A program made the position numbers and the translations under genes. This document shows positions 9,691 through 20,750 of a stretch of DNA of 64,000 bases, in pieces. The notes beneath the pieces were generated by a model, which saw only the letters and a program-made list of their open reading frames with translations, made no database searches and was not told where the DNA came from. The first letter of the stretch is position 1. Each line of letters opens with the position of its first letter. The stretch comes from Budorcas taxicolor (taxonomy: Eukaryota; Chordata; Mammalia; Artiodactyla; Bovidae), in contig NC_068910.1 of NCBI RefSeq assembly GCF_023091745.1, positions 127,985,170-128,049,169 on the forward strand. Direction: 5' to 3'.

Positions 9691-11860
9691 GCTTAACAAA
9701 ATTTAACATCTATTCATGATAAAACTCTCATCAATGTGGATATACAGGAACATATATGAATATAATAAAGGTCATTTATGACAAGCTCACAGCTAACATC
9801 ATACTCAACAGTGAAAAGCTAAAAGCCTTTCCTCTAAAATCAGGAACAAGCCATGGATGCCAATTCTCACAACTTCTATTTAATATAGTATCAGAAGTCC
9901 TAAACATGGCAATCAGACAATAAAAATAAATAAAAGGCTCCAAAATTGGGAGGGAAGAAGTAAACCTGTCACTATTTGCTGATGCTGTGATACTCTATAT
10001 GAATATCTGAAACTCTCCCTATAAAGCATCTGAACTAACAAAGGAATCAGTAAAGTTGTAAGAAACAAGATTAACTTGCAGAAAACTGTTGCTTTTCTAC
10101 ATATTAATAATGAATTATCAGAAAGAAAGAATAACAATCCTGTTTAAAATCATATCAAAAAGGATAAAATTCCTAGAAATAAAGCTAACCAAGGAAGTGA
10201 AAGACCTATATTCTGAAAACTATAAAACATTGATGAAGAAATTTGAAAATGCTACAAAAAGGGGAAGATATCTTAAGTTCCTGTATTGAAAGAATTATTT
10301 TTAATGGTCATACTACCCAAAGCAATCTACAGATTTAAAGCAATCTCTATCAAAATGCCAGTGACATTTTTCATAGAACTATAAAAAAAAAATCCTAAAT
10401 TGCCAAAGCAATATTGAGCACTCACACTCCCTGACTTCAGACTATACTATAAAGCTATCATAATAAAAACTGCGTAGTACTGGCAAAAAAAAAAACAAAC
10501 ACATATATCAATGGAACAGAATAGAAAGCCCAGAAATAAATCCTACGGTCAATTAATCTATTACAAAGGAGGCAAGAATAGACAATGGAGAAAAGAATAG
10601 AGAAAAGATAGTCTCGTCAATAAGTGGTACCAGGAAAATTGGACAGTTACATGTAAAATACTTAGAACATTTTCTCATTACCTATACAAAAATGAACTCA
10701 GATGAATTTAAGATCTAAATGCAAGACCTGAAACCACTCAATTCCTAGAAGAGAACATAGGCAGAACACTATGACATAAATTATAGAAATATTTTTTGGA
10801 TCGATCTCCTAAGGCAAATGAAAGCAAAAATAAACAATGGACATCTAATTCAAAGAGTTTGCACAGGAAGGAAAATCACTGACAAAATAAAAAGACAACT
10901 TACTGAATGGGAGAAAATATCTGAAAATATGATCAATAAGGGGTTAATGTCCAAAATAAATAAATACCTCATTCAACTCATATCAAAAACAAACAAACAA
11001 GTAACCAGGTTAAAAAATGGGCAGAGGATTTAGAAAGATGGCAATGATGACCCTGTATGCAAGACAGCAAAAAAGACACAGATGAGTATAGCGGACTTTT
11101 GGACTCAGAGGGAGAGGGAGAGGGTGGGATGATTTGGGAGAATGGCATTGAAACATGTATACTATCATGTAAGAATCGAATCACCAGTCTATGTCGACGC
11201 AAGATACAGCATGCTTGGGGCTGGTGCGTGGGGATGACCCAGAGGGATGTTGTGGGGAGGGAGGTGGGAGGGGGGTTCATGTTTGGGATCGCATGTACAC
11301 CCGTGGTGGATTCATGTCAATGTATGACAAAACCAATGCAGTATTATAAAGTAAAATAAAGTAAAAATAAAAAGTTTAAAAAAAAAAGGGAGAGGAAAAA
11401 AAAAATGGGCAGAGGACCTGAATAGACATTTTTCCAAAGAAGATATACAAATAGCTAACAGGCACATGAAAAGATGCTCAGCATTGCTAGTCATTAGAGA
11501 AATGCTGATCAAAATCACAATGAGACATCACCTCACCCCTGTCAGAATGGCTATCAGCCCCAAATCTACAAGTATCAAATACTGGCAAGCAGGTGGGAAA
11601 AATGGAACCCCTGTACATTGTTGGTGAGAATGTAAATTGGGGCAGTCATGAGAGTAAACAGCATGGAGGTTCCTCAGAAAACTAAAAATAGAACTACCAT
11701 ATGATCAAGCAATTCTACTCCTGGGTATTATCTAAAAAAAATGAAAACACTAATTTGAAAAGATACATGCACCCCACTGTTCATAGCCGCACTATTTATA
11801 GGCAACCTAAGTGTCCATCAACAGATGAAGGGATAAAGATGTGGTATACACATACACATT
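9691..11860 (+). mobile_element. Old L1 ORF2 region, sense, split by a younger L1 end
   Basis: The ORF2 RT and C-terminal regions can be followed from about 9691 to 11028 and again from 11417 to 11860. The RT active site is altered: a FADA-like reading replaces FADD near 9978. Many stops are present. The 3' UTR is absent; L1 similarity ends near the text for the C-terminus (about 11855). Confidence 0.85.
11029..11399 (+). mobile_element. Ruminant L1 (L1_BT/Art2-type) 3' end, 5'-truncated
   Basis: The segment carries the G-rich ruminant L1 3' UTR (GGAGAGGGTGGGATGATTTG region near 11113) and ends in an A-rich tail. It is flanked by a 17-bp repeat, AAAAAATGGGCAGAGGA, at 11012-11028 and 11400-11416. 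This target duplication lies within the older L1 and proves that the insertion is younger. Confidence 0.9.
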
Positions 11861-12318
11861 TGATCTTTACCATTTGTCACTCGCCTAAAATTAATACCTT
11901 CAATTTCAGACTCTGCCTCTTTCAACATCCCAGATGATGACCCTCAACCCATTTTCTTGGGTCACTATCCTTATCTATTCCATTCGTTCCCCTGTTAAAG
12001 CAGAAGAGTAGAGTAAGAGTCCTTGCTAGTGTTTTATCAACTTCTTTCACAGCAGGGGTAGACAAGCCCCTCGTGGTAGCTTACCTTCTGCACTGCTATA
12101 TTTGTAACCACATCCAGGGGCTTCCTCAGCTACTGCTGAGGGCCTGGTCCCACTCACTACACCACTAATCTTCCTTCTCTCCTGTGAAAGATACTTGTCT
12201 CCCTTTGTCCTCCACTGGACATAATTTTAAAGGGTAGAGAGGTCCAATGCAAAGAACTTCGGTTTTGAAGCAGACTGAATCTGAGTACCAACTCTGCTAA
12301 CCACAGGCTACGTGCTTA
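11861..12318. other. Unassigned sequence ending in a MIR-like patch
   Basis: No gene is recognised. About 12231-12318 resembles the 5' half of a MIR (TTTTGAAGCAGACTGAATCTG region). Confidence 0.4.
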
Positions 12319-12319
12319 A

Positions 12320-12475
12320 GTGCATGCTAAGTTGCGTCAGTCATGTCCAACTCTTTGCAACCCCATGGACTGTAGCCTGCCAGCCTCCTCTATCCATGAG
12401 ATTCTCCAGACAAGAATACTAGAGTGGCTCCTGCTTTGACAGGCAGGTTCTTTACCACTAGCACCACCTGTGAAG
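12320..12475 (-). mobile_element. Bov-tA SINE, internally shortened
   Basis: Antisense BovA sequence joins directly to the tRNA-like head; part of the middle is missing. Confidence 0.85.
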
Positions 12476-12510
12476 CTCAAATGTATATATATATGTGTAT
12501 ATATATATAC

Positions 12511-12764
12511 AGTCGTCTCCAACTCTGTGTGACCCCATAGACGGCAGCCCACCAGGCTCCACCGTCCCTGGGATTCTCCAGGCAAGAACACTGGAGTCGG
12601 TTGCCGTTTCCTTCTCCAATGCATGAAAGTGAAAAGTCAAAGTGAAGTCGCTCAGTCGTGTCCGACTCTCAGCAACCCCATGGACTGCAGCCTACCAGGC
12701 TCCTCCATCCATGGGATTTTCCAGGCAAGAGTACTGGAGTGGGGTGCCGTTGCCTTCTCCATAT
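12511..12764 (-). mobile_element. Bov-A2 SINE inserted in a TA/TG microsatellite
   Basis: Two antisense BovA units are joined by the A-rich linker (AAAGTGAAAAGTCAAAGTGA). The flanks share ATGTATATATATATGTGTAT at about 12482-12501 and 12765-12784, consistent with a target duplication within the microsatellite. The (GCT)n end is missing. Confidence 0.9.
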
Positions 12765-12813
12765 GTATATATATATGTGTATGTGTGTGTGCGTGTGTGT
12801 GTGTGTGTGTGTA
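12765..12813. repeat. (TA)n(TG)n microsatellite
   Basis: A TA run passes into a TG run of about 15 units. The matching left part lies at 12481-12510. Confidence 0.9.
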
Positions 12814-12824
12814 ACTTGTTATTG

Positions 12825-13350
12825 TTCAGTCACTAAATCGTGTCTGACCATTTGCACCTGCAAGGACTGTACCATGCCAGGCTCCTCTCTCCTCCACTAT
12901 TTTCCAGAATTTGCTCAAATTCATGTCTATTGAATCCGTGATGCTATCTAACCATTTCATCCTCTACCGCCCCTTTCTCCTTTTGCCTTCAATCTTTCCC
13001 AGCATAAAGTCTTTTCTAATTAGCTGACTCTTTGCATCAGGTGTCCAAAGTATTCAAACTTCAGCTTCGTATCAGTCCTCCCAATGAATATTCGGGGTTG
13101 ATTTATTTTAGGATTGACTGGTTTGATTTCCTTGCTGTCCAAGGGACTCCCAAGAGTCTTCTTTAGCACCTCAGTTCAAAAGTATCCATTCTTTGGTACT
13201 CAGCCTTCTTCGTGGTCCAACTCTCACATCTGTACATGACTACTAGAAAAAGCATAGCTTTGACTATACAGACCTTTGTCAGCAAAGTGATGCCTACTTT
13301 TTAATATGCTATCTAGGTTTGTCATAACTTTCCTTTCAAGGTGCAAGTGG
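12825..13350 (-). mobile_element. BovB LINE, 3' fragment
   Basis: The antisense 3' end starts with TATTGTTCAGTCACTAAAT and continues through the C-terminal coding region. It is truncated near 13350, where AT-rich simple sequence begins. It is diverged and has no long ORF. Confidence 0.9.
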
Positions 13351-13535
13351 GGTATGTAGCATGTAATGTTATATACATGTTATATGTAGCTATACATAAT
13401 TCTATGTGTGAATTACACACAACAGATATTACATTACATATAATATAAATTATGTGTGTCTGTGTATGTGTATATATATATACATATATATATATACATG
13501 TACACACACACACACACATATATATATAAAAATAT
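13351..13535. repeat. AT-rich region with (TA)n and (CA)n microsatellite
   Basis: Irregular TATA/CATA sequence passes into clear TA and CA runs between about 13455 and 13530. Confidence 0.85.
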
Positions 13536-13552
13536 AAAATAAGACATGCTGA

Positions 13553-13880
13553 GGGGGCTTCTTCACCAGCTCAGTGGTAAAGAATCTGCCTGCCAATGCA
13601 GGAGACACAGGTTCAATCCCTGATGCGGAAGATCCCACATGCCACAGAACAACTAAGCCTATGCGCTATACTAGTAAGTCAGTGCTCAAGAGCCTGGGAG
13701 CCACAACTAATGAGCCCATGAGCCATAACTACTGAGAACTGTGCGCTGTAGAGCCCCTGCTCTGCAACAGGAGAAGCCACTGCAATGAGAAGCCCCTGCT
13801 TGCTACAATTAGAGAAAATTTCATGGAGCAATAAAGACCCAGCACAACCAATAACAAATAAATAAATTTAATAATATAAA
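13553..13880 (+). mobile_element. CHR-2-type tRNA-derived SINE
   Basis: The tRNA-like head has A-box (GCTCAGTGG) and B-box (GGTTCAATCC) matches. It is followed by the CHR body with GCAACAGGAGAAGCCACTGC and an A-rich tail. The flanks AAGACATGCTG and AAGATGTACTG may be a diverged target duplication. Confidence 0.85.
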
Positions 13881-13889
13881 AAAAAAGAT

Positions 13890-14939
13890 GTACTGTGATG
13901 TGAAGACAAATCATCAGGAACAAAATCCCCTATTTGGTTTGTTACCTACTCTGAGGAGATACATGTGCTTCATACCCAGTTTAATGAACAAATTCTGGTC
14001 TACCGGGAAAAAAAAAAAAGTATCCAAATCTTGACCCCAGATTAATACAAAACTCCATAAATGAGGAATCATTAGAGGATGTGAAGCAAAAACGAACAGT
14101 CAAAGCAAAACTAAAAATTACAAAGTAAAATAGAATTTGCCTTGGATGCATGATTTAGGAAAGTACATAAAATATGTGGCAGATTTAAAAGCTGAAGTTG
14201 GAAAAAGTTTCCTCATAAGGAGAGCTCGAGCCAGAAATGTCAGATTTTCACCATTATATTCTAAATCTGCATTTATATAACAATAATTGAAGGCAAGTTA
14301 TTTGTTTTGAAAACCTACCTCCTACCTTCACATTATGTTTTGTCTGGGAAACAGATGTAAAAATAGCTCATTGCCACATGCCCAGAATAGACTACGGACT
14401 GCGTGTGGATGGAAGCCCTTTGTGTCCTCTATGCTCAGTACAGTGGGGAAAGGGATCCATGTGCTGGGCTTCATAGGAAAGGAAAGGGGCCTGGTGGAAG
14501 GAGGGCAGTGAGCCCGAAAAAGAGCCAGGGTGTGGAGGAGACAGATGGCACCGGGTAGGTGCTGAGCCAGTGAACACGAGGTAAGCTGCCCTCGTTCCAT
14601 CCTGTTGAGCACTCGGGCAGTGGCTTCAGAATAAGTTATCACTGCCCTTCAGTGTTCTCATTAGCTCAGCAATGTCAGGTGCAGAGGTTTGGGGCCTTCC
14701 TGCTGATGCCCAGGGGAAGACTTAGTCTGAGCTAAACACTCTCAGGGGTCAAGTTACCAGACTGGAGGGGTCAAAAGTGCCAACAGTTGATTCCGAGTTG
14801 ATGCAGACACTACGAGCAGACAGTGAGATCAGAAGAGACTGTAAATCCAAAATCAGGAACACAGGAAAGAGTTTCTAAGCTGTGCTGAACATCAGAAAGA
14901 ACTGTAAAATGTGTTCAGGAGAGCAATGGAATAAAGCAG
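13890..14939. other. Unassigned sequence
   Basis: No repeat family was recognised. About 14330-14700 is more GC-rich than its surroundings and holds a plus-strand donor-like GAG|GTAAGC near 14580, but no coding frame supports an exon. Confidence 0.35.
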
Positions 14940-15230
14940 AAACAGCAGTAACCTAGAAATCTAAAGACCTGGATTCGAAGTTAGACTCCATCACACACTA
15001 CGTGTTTGATCATGGAGAAGTCATCTAGCTTTTAAGCACCAATCTATCACCAAAGTTCTTAATTTCTACAAAGCGATATGTCTTCATTTACTAAATGGAT
15101 CAAGTAACAGAGTCTTTCTCATCTGAATGTTTTAAGAATTCAATGAGCTAACACATGTAAAGACAATAGCACATATTAATAGTAAGAATTCAGTAAATGT
15201 TAATTGTCATTCCCGCTGTTATTCATCATT
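14940..15230 (+). repeat. MIR SINE
   Basis: Recognisable features are AGACCTGGATTCGAAG, the CTTCATTTACTAAATGG segment and the 3' GAATTCAGTAAATGTTAATTG-type end. It is diverged but almost full length. Confidence 0.75.
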
Positions 15231-16226
15231 ATGTCTATCTCAAAGGGATTATCTGCAGACCAATCAAATGAGGCACTATGTCTAAGCCTGAGCCCTGGCT
15301 ACACTGGTTCTCAGACTCCAAGCTTTGCCACCTGACCTGGTCTATCACTCCTGTCCACACTCATTTGATGTCTAAGGGATCATCAATCTGAAGCTATGTA
15401 ACAAGCTGCTGACAGCCCCTGACACCGATGTCATGAGCAGTGAATTGTATGAACAGGCAAGGTGGTGATTATTCAAGAAGATGAAACTGATAGGAATATG
15501 CAGGGCTGGAACACCAGTAACAACCCCCTCCATTAACTGCCCGATTAAGGTCAAATCCAGTGTGATCAAGATTGAAGTCTGCCAATTTTAAGCAAAATAA
15601 AACATATGAAAACATATACAAATGAAGAAAGGAGGGAAAGAATTTGATAGAGCTTACAAATTTTATAGTGATTACATCTGGCCTGAAGGAGAAATTTTAT
15701 TTTATTCTTTATACTTGCCTGCCTCCAAAATTTGCACAGTGCACAGGCACTAGTAATACATTCAGAAAAAAAAAAAGTATAAAAGACAAAAATGAAAGTC
15801 CAGGTCCCTCTAAGTGGAAGAGATGTAAGACCATATTGTAGGGAGCAGAGGAAGCAGGGAATCTGAAGCTACATCCAAAGTAGTATTTCACTCTTGCATC
15901 CCTTCTTTCTGTTTCCATGGTCACTTACCTCCCTATTCTGGATCTGTATCACTAGATGATTGTAAAATTATTTTGCAATGTATCTCCTCACTACCATGCT
16001 CCCTTCGAAGCAGTCTCTCCCACACAGCTAGACACATTCTGCAACAAACGCCATCTTTGCCAGTCACCTCCTTTTCAGTCACTTACAATGATGTTCTGGC
16101 ATATCAGATATCGCTCAAAAGTTGTCCACTGTTCAGCAGATTTTCTTAACTATTCCTCGTTATAGTTTCTTCTCCACTTCTATTTCTCACTAAAACTTAA
16201 CGAGGCCTCTAAGTTTCAGCTAAACC
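15231..16226. other. Unassigned sequence
   Basis: About 15600-15775 resembles the 3' end of an old LINE, ending in an A-run, but the family is not resolved. No gene is recognised. Confidence 0.35.
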
Positions 16227-16390
16227 AGGTGTTCTCAAAGTGTGGTCCATGGACTACCAGTGTCAGCATCACTTGAAAACTAGAAATGCTACTTTTGGTC
16301 CCACCTCAGACCCCAGAATCAGAAACCCTGTGGCTTATCAAGCTGTTCAGGTGTTTACCACAAAAGTGGTAGAGTTTGTGAGGCAAATTT
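16227..16390 (+). mobile_element. MER5A-type hAT DNA transposon remnant
   Basis: It begins with GGTGTTCTCAAAGTGTGGTC and contains the CAGCATCACTTGAAAACTAG and GAATCAGAAACCCTGTGG segments. The right terminal repeat is missing. Confidence 0.8.
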
Positions 16391-16531
16391 AAAATCAATC
16401 TAAATTGACCAGCCAGTTCCTTTCAAACCTTGCTTGTTCAGTTCTCACCTGGTCGCCTTTGTACACAGTGTGGAGGCTTTGCAATGAATCAGCTTGGGTG
16501 GGATGAACTATATTTCACAGAATTTCCTTAC

Positions 16532-16890
16532 CTGGTGGTTTCTCGTTAGGCTGGGTGACCAGAGGTTCAAGTGCACTTCCAGCCAAAAGTGAAGAGCTGC
16601 CATTTTGTAGCTCACACTTGTTGTTACTTACCTGCTGAGTTGCTTTGTGGGTTGGGGTAGTAGCTGGATCTGAAATGGCTCCTCCTTCACCTGAATCCTC
16701 CTTCACCTTCTCTAACTCTTGGGCCAGGCAGGCACTGAGCTCCATGATGAGAGGCCTCAGCTTCTCCTGTGGACACACACTATCAACGTCAGAGGCAGTG
16801 AGAACCATGAGACTGTGCGTTCCCGTTTGTCTTTGCTCTTCCCATCTTACACCCATCTTCTCCTCCCCAATGCACAGACTCCACAATCTC
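16532..16890 (-). CDS. Candidate internal exon of an unidentified host gene
   Basis: The minus strand reads open through this whole segment in one frame. At its 5' edge is a good acceptor: TATCTTTTCATCTGATGCAG just before 16890. Two strong donors follow: CAG|GTAAGT after 16632 and CCAG|GTAAGG after 16532. An inner acceptor (GTGTGTCCACAG) also precedes 16766, which would give a 135-bp exon of exactly 45 codons. The predicted peptide has a helical, acidic stretch (PLIMELSACLAQELEKVKED) followed by a Ser/Thr/Pro-rich part and contains no transposon signature. I do not recognise the protein. It could be a true exon in a gene with large introns, a pseudoexon or chance. No neighbouring exons were found with confidence. 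Confidence 0.35.
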
Positions 16891-17024
16891 CTGCATCAGA
16901 TGAAAAGATAACAGCTTTATAGCATGAGCTGTCAGCAAGATAGGAAAGGAAGACAAAAGGTGAAGAGCAAGGGTATATGGAAAGGTGTCCCTGACCTCCG
17001 CTGCAAATCTCACTAATCCCCAAT

Positions 17025-17890
17025 TTCTCCTTCACACTCTTGCACGCTCAGGAGAACTCAGCTCAAACATGAGCTCCAGGAAATCTTCCAAATGAGTCCT
17101 ATTCCCATTCTAGTTTTGCTCCCCCACACTCCAGTAAAGCAAATTCTGTTTACTATGTTTTGTAACATCACCTTATTTCCCTAGCTTCACATTCTTCCTG
17201 GACATTATTCATCACTCTCAATGTTTCATGAACAGATTGATGATATTCAAATATATGTCTCTTATCTGGACCTCTTTCCTGAACATCAAGCCATATACAT
17301 AATTGCCTACTGAACATCTCCACATGGATATCTCTCAGGTTTCTTTAACAGGTTCAAAACGGAACTTTCCACACAACCAATTCCAGTGTTCTTATATTTT
17401 CTATCAAAGAGAAATGGACCTCTATCCACCCTGTTCACCAAACTCAAGCTATGACCTGCATTTATCCTAGATGCCTCACTCGTCCTTTCCCCCTAAACTC
17501 AATCATGTTACTGACTCATCCAAATTTTTCCTCCTTGATCCTAACCACCTCTCTTCCCTTGTATTAGGGACAATGCACACAATGGTTAAAATGATGGACT
17601 GCAAAAATGGGCTCAGGTAGACTTAAATTCTAGTTCTACTGATGACTACATACTAAGGCTCAGTTTCCTCATCTGTAACATGGAAAGAAATTAGTACCTA
17701 TTTCGAATGACTGTTGTGTCTGTTAAGACAGAAAATTCTTATTAAGCCATACACAGTCTCTGTCAAGTGGCAAATAATAAATATGAGCTATTATGAGTCC
17801 TTCTGCTATTACTCAAAACCAAGTCACAATCTTCTTCCTTGATTATATTACAGCTGCCTAATCAGTTTCCTTATCACAGGACTTTCTTCT
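17025..17890 (+). repeat. Ancient L2-like LINE sequence, split by a MIR
   Basis: About 17025-17240 resembles the 3' region of L2 (CTCCAGGAAATCTTCC and related phrases). About 17240-17570 and 17816-17890 resemble an old LINE-like consensus. It is strongly diverged and the family call is tentative. Confidence 0.5.
17575..17815 (+). repeat. MIR SINE
   Basis: The segment CTCAGTTTCCTCATCTGTAA and the flanking core mark a MIR. Confidence 0.75.
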
Positions 17891-17988
17891 GTCTCAAGTA
17901 TAGATGTAGAATTTCATAAATCATAAAAAGCCATCAATTATTCTTTCAAACACCACAAATATTTTACAGTGGCATTTTAGGTACATGA

Positions 17989-18318
17989 ACAAACTAGATT
18001 AACAAATTTATATGGACTCAGCGCCAAGAACTAGAGGGTCTGGCATGAGACCCCCGTTCTTTGCAACCCCATTGACTGTAGCCTGCCAGGCACCTTTGTC
18101 CATCGCATTTCCCAGGCAAGAATACTGGAGTAGTTTGCCATTTTCTTCTCCAGGGGATCTTCATGGCCCAAGGATCAAACCTGCAGCTCTTGCATCTCCT
18201 GCCTTAGCAGGTGATTCTTTACCAGTGCACCACTTTGGAAGCCCCTATACACTAGATTAACAAATTTGTATGGTCTTAGTGCCAAGAACTAAAGGGTCTG
18301 GCATGAGACCCCAGTTCT
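17989..18318. repeat. Direct duplication of about 72 bp flanking a Bov-tA
   Basis: Segments 17989-18060 and 18247-18318 are about 90% identical; both include CTAGATTAACAAATTT and GGGTCTGGCATGAGACCCC. A SINE lies exactly between them. Normal L1/BovB-mediated target duplications are about 7-20 bp, so this is much too long for one. Confidence 0.85.
18061..18246 (-). mobile_element. Bov-tA SINE lacking its 3' end
   Basis: The antisense copy starts inside the BovA part (TTGCAACCCC), so the 3' end and tail normally needed for priming are missing. The tRNA-like head is present near 18180-18240. Confidence 0.9.
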
Positions 18319-18829
18319 CAGCTTTGGAATTTTTGGTCAGAGAGGCCCCAATGCACACACACTTCCTGAAACATCCCTGAAGAGCCCCAATATTCACAAG
18401 GTGGATATACCATATTACCACTGAGTTATTAAGAAGGTAGTTTTATTTTTTCACCCCCCTAGGGCAACATACAAATGTCTAACATTTCTACTTTTCTCCA
18501 TCATTCAGGTTGGAATGTTCTAGGATTGCAGTAGGAAGATTCACAATATCCTTGTCAGGAGATATGTCTTCCCATAGCAATAACTGACTCTGACCGAGAC
18601 AGACAGACTTAACAGCTGCACAGCAGATGGCCCTCAGTCATGTTTTAGGTGACTGCTTCAACTGAATATTATAAAATTGGATGAAATTCTGCCAATTTCC
18701 CCTTGCAATTACAGAAATGTGGAGTGAGAAAGTAAAAAGATTTAGTATTCATTAAAGTGAGCATCCTTAATATAAAGTCTACACTTTCCATTTCTGAAAA
18801 GCTGCATGTTTTCACGTATCACCAGAGCA
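18319..18829. other. Unassigned sequence
   Basis: No gene or repeat is recognised. Confidence 0.4.
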
Positions 18830-19030
18830 CTTATACCCCTAATGAGCTCTGGTCTGTATTAGAGTGATTTATATATGTTGTTTACTTTCCCCACTAGACT
18901 GTGAGCTACTTGAAGGCAATTCTATGTCTGATACAGCTTTGTTTTTGAGCACCTTGTACACTTTCTTGCTTATAGTGTGTGCTCAGTGAATACTGAATAA
19001 TGAACAGCCAGATGAATAAACATGCCATTA
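18830..19030 (+). repeat. L2 LINE 3' end
   Basis: CCCCACTAGACTGTGAGCT and GTGTGCTCAGTGAATACTGA are typical of the L2 3' end. Confidence 0.75.
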
Positions 19031-19429
19031 AAATTTTCATAATTAATTCATACTTTATAATGAAGTGGAACGAGTCACTATTTAAAGGTACTCTGTGGAA
19101 ATTTGTTATGTATAATGCCAAATCTCTTCATTATTTACCACATATTTCATATATCAAATTTACTTAATTTGATACAACTCAAAAAATGCACAGATTGAGC
19201 ATCTGTTGCCTTCCACTGAGTGCTAAGGTACTGAGAAACAAAGAAGAATGAGACATGGTCCCTGGGGCAAATTTTACTTTCTGCTCTTTTCACAATGGGA
19301 TTGACTGACACCCTTGCTATGGAGTGGCACGGTCTGTGCCCTCTCCCATGAAGATGAGTGGGATTTTGTGATGCTCCACCCAATAGAGGATGAAGGAAGT
19401 GATGATACGTGTCCTCTGAGGCTGGGTCA
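19031..19429. other. Unassigned sequence
   Basis: No gene is recognised. The right half may belong to the LTR that follows. Confidence 0.3.
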
Positions 19430-19870
19430 CATGAAGGATTCTTACTCTCTCAATCGGGACACTCCCCATCTTGGAAGCCAGCCACCATGCTGTGAGGAAG
19501 TTCAAACTAACCCATAAGGAGCAGAGACCACATTAGAGAGGCCCACGCAAATACAGAGAGAGGTCCTGGCTTCTCCCAGCTAAATGACAGGGAATATCCC
19601 TCATCTGAGTTGTGACAATCAAAAATGATTCCAGACATTATCAAATGTTCCCTGAGGAAAAGGCAAAACCACCCCTAGTTGAGAACCACTGCTTTAAATG
19701 ATCCCAGAACCCAGATTCTGAGCTGCCCCAGCCAACTTCATGCGGAGAGAAAATGAGCTATCCCGCTGAGCCCTGCCCAAATTGGGGATTTGTGAGAAGA
19801 ACAGATGCTGTTATTGCAAGCCACAAAGTTGTACAATGGTTTGTTGCAAATTATTAAATAATGTAAAAAG
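19430..19870 (+). mobile_element. MLT1-type MaLR LTR remnant with a MER20 fragment
   Basis: CCAGCCACCATGCTGTGAGG and CCGCTGAGCCCTGCCCAAAT are typical MLT1 LTR phrases. Near 19605-19690 an antisense MER20-like piece ends in GTTGAGAACCACTG. Both are diverged. Confidence 0.65.
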
Positions 19871-20559
19871 TTCTTGACTTCAAGGGACTGTTTTTCCCTT
19901 GTAGGATGGAAAGCAACTATGAAACTAAATAATCACTATTCTACAAAAGGCACTGATAAAATCTACTGTTCAAAAGTTTTACTACATGGCATACCTTGAA
20001 TAGGTGGGTTTGTATGTGTGTGAGAGACTGTGTGTGTATACACAAGGGGCAGCACTCTGATAGCGAAGGCCTCGTCTGTGGTCACACTGAGCTATTAGAG
20101 CATCTATATTAACCTAATTTCTGATATATAATTACACCGTCTTCCTAATTTGCTCATGCACTTTCAACTGGAAGTGGTGAACACCAGATTCTTAAATAAC
20201 TATGCATCATTAAGGTCGCCTACAGTAACACACAGCTTGTTTTCCTGTAAACTGCATTAGATGACTCAGTGTCAGAGTATTTGGAACAGTTGTGAGATAA
20301 TGTTCTGAAGAGAGCTATAGCAGGTCAAGTTTGGTCTGCGTGGCACTTATCATTTATTTTCAGACATCAAGGAAACAGTCTTGGATACAAAGTATGGATA
20401 TGCAGGGACTCAATATAAAATAGATACACTAAATTTAGGGAGTTTTTAAAAAAAGAATTTTAAATTAAGACAATACATGATAATATGCATACCTAGAATT
20501 TGGTTTTACATAATTACTATGAGTAACGTGACCTCAAGTGTAGAAGCTGTGTCTCATTT
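19871..20559. other. Unassigned AT-rich sequence
   Basis: No recognisable gene or repeat. Confidence 0.4.
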
Positions 20560-20750
20560 GTAATAACAGCAGCAGCTACTATTGAATGCTTGGCCATGGT
20601 CCCTGTGAAGCATTATGCTGTGGGGTTAATCCTCACCACAGCCCAGCAACTGCAGTTCAAAGAGGTTAAATAACTTTCTGAAGACCTCATGGGATTTGAA
20701 GCCTTATTTCTGTAACCCCTAAGCCTGTTGTCTTTCCACAACACCTGCTC
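20560..20750 (+). repeat. MIR SINE
   Basis: TTAATCCTCACCACAGCCC and AAAGAGGTTAAATAACTTT fit the MIR core and 3' half. Confidence 0.75.

Noticed and set aside
13553..13640. tRNA gene
   Set aside because: The A- and B-box-like sequence belongs to the tRNA-derived head of a SINE; no cloverleaf gene could be made out.
14328..14642. Minus-strand ORF of 104 codons in a GC-richer patch
   Set aside because: No splice sites on the right strand and no domain; the donor-like site nearby is on the plus strand.
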